Source of the DNA: Burkholderia stagnalis
Lineage (GTDB): Bacteria > Pseudomonadota > Gammaproteobacteria > Burkholderiales > Burkholderiaceae
DNA: 64,000 nucleotides
Reading direction: 5' to 3'
Assembly: GCF_902830275.1 (NCBI RefSeq)
Contig: NZ_CADESW010000018.1
Coordinates: 114,673-178,672 of the forward strand
Within the stretch, counting starts at the first letter, position 1. Each line of letters begins with the position of its first letter. Made by a program: the position numbers and the translations under genes. The notes under the pieces are model-generated. The model was not told the origin of the DNA. It saw only the letters and a list, made by a program, of their open reading frames with translations, and did no database searches. Below are positions 63,829-64,000 of this stretch, in pieces.

Positions 63829-63914
63829 GCGCTGGGCGTGGCGATCGCGCGGGCCGGGCGCGGTGGACACCCACCGGAGGTATCCGGAATTTCGTGTGTG
63901 AGGCGGGTTGAGAT
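63829..63914. other. Short junction between tandem repeat and IS element
   Basis: Eighty-six bp of non-coding sequence. The right end of the IS256-type element, with its terminal inverted repeat, must lie here, because the transposase stop is at 63915-63917. I cannot fix the repeat without the other end of the element; the stretch from about 63880 (GGTATCCGGAATTTCGTGTG) is the likeliest place. Confidence 0.4.
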
Positions 63915-64000
63915 TCAGACTCCGATGTTGAATCGTTCCGGGTAAAGCAGTGCGAACTGCGTCATCGCACTCTTCCAATCGTGCCGGGAGCCGGTCCATT
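63915..64000 (-). mobile_element. IS256-type transposase, C-terminal end (cut by window edge)
   Basis: Only the last 27 codons are in the window, read on the minus strand. They encode HDWKSAMTQFALLYPERFN near the C-terminus, which matches the usual IS256/Mutator-family ending (a W-K-x-A-x-x-Q-F-A-I/L-x-x-x-x-R-F pattern). The rest of the transposase lies to the right of the window, so completeness cannot be judged. The element borders the NRPS cluster and may have helped move or rearrange it. Confidence 0.7.

Overview
The window is a very GC-rich stretch whose gene content (TonB-ExbB-ExbD-ExbD set, Yej-type peptide importer, a short H-NS family protein with the Burkholderia-type C-terminus, an HAF-repeat protein, a large NRPS cluster) points to Burkholderia sensu lato, probably an accessory part of a secondary replicon. 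The genus call is an inference from gene types and base composition; nothing here fixes the species.

Region 1 (1-9.95 kb, minus strand) is an uptake block. It holds a TonB-dependent receptor, a Yej-type periplasmic peptide-binding protein and a YejB-type permease in one direction, then an XRE-cupin regulator, then tonB-exbB-exbD-exbD. Upstream of tonB is a conspicuously AT-rich spacer with three evenly spaced copies of a palindrome, GTTTGAT-N3-ATCAAAC, plus other dyads. Region 2 (9.95-16.45 kb) is a mixed set: a GNAT acetyltransferase, a LysR regulator divergent from an alpha/beta hydrolase, two unrecognised small proteins, an HAF-repeat exported protein and an H-NS family protein. Region 3 (17.0-21.8 kb) is a short acyl-CoA catabolic operon (acyl-CoA synthetase, HSD10-like dehydrogenase, thiolase) divergent from an AraC regulator.

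Region 4 (21.9-63.5 kb) dominates: an MFS exporter divergent from a run of ten plus-strand genes, most of them overlapping or nearly touching. They encode four NRPSs, a FabG-like SDR, an MbtH protein, a GT1 glycosyltransferase, an Asp/Asn-type beta-hydroxylase, a nucleotide-sugar epimerase and a UDP-glucuronate decarboxylase (UDP-xylose synthase). I read the assembly line as C-A-T-C-A-T | C-T-E-C-A-T-E | C-A-T-C-A-T-E-C-A-T | C-A(MT)-T-C-A-T-TE: nine carrier proteins, eight A domains, three epimerases, one N-methyltransferase, one thioesterase. From the ten-residue specificity codes, the colinear prediction is Thr-Thr-D-X-D-(aromatic)-Thr-D-Gln-Gly-N-Me-Thr-(His-like). X belongs to a module with no A domain. 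Tailoring genes suggest a beta-hydroxylated and glycosylated (possibly xylosylated) product. I do not recognise this architecture as a characterised Burkholderia peptide.

The cluster is rich in simple repeats. The two A domains of the first NRPS are near-identical 1.9-2.0 kb direct repeats, each interrupted in the A8-A9 loop by a different number of 9-bp units (28 versus 17). The last NRPS has a (Ser-Glu)21 linker. The cluster is followed by 37 units of an 8-bp tandem repeat and then the 3' end of an IS256-type transposase at the window edge, which probably marks the boundary of the accessory block.
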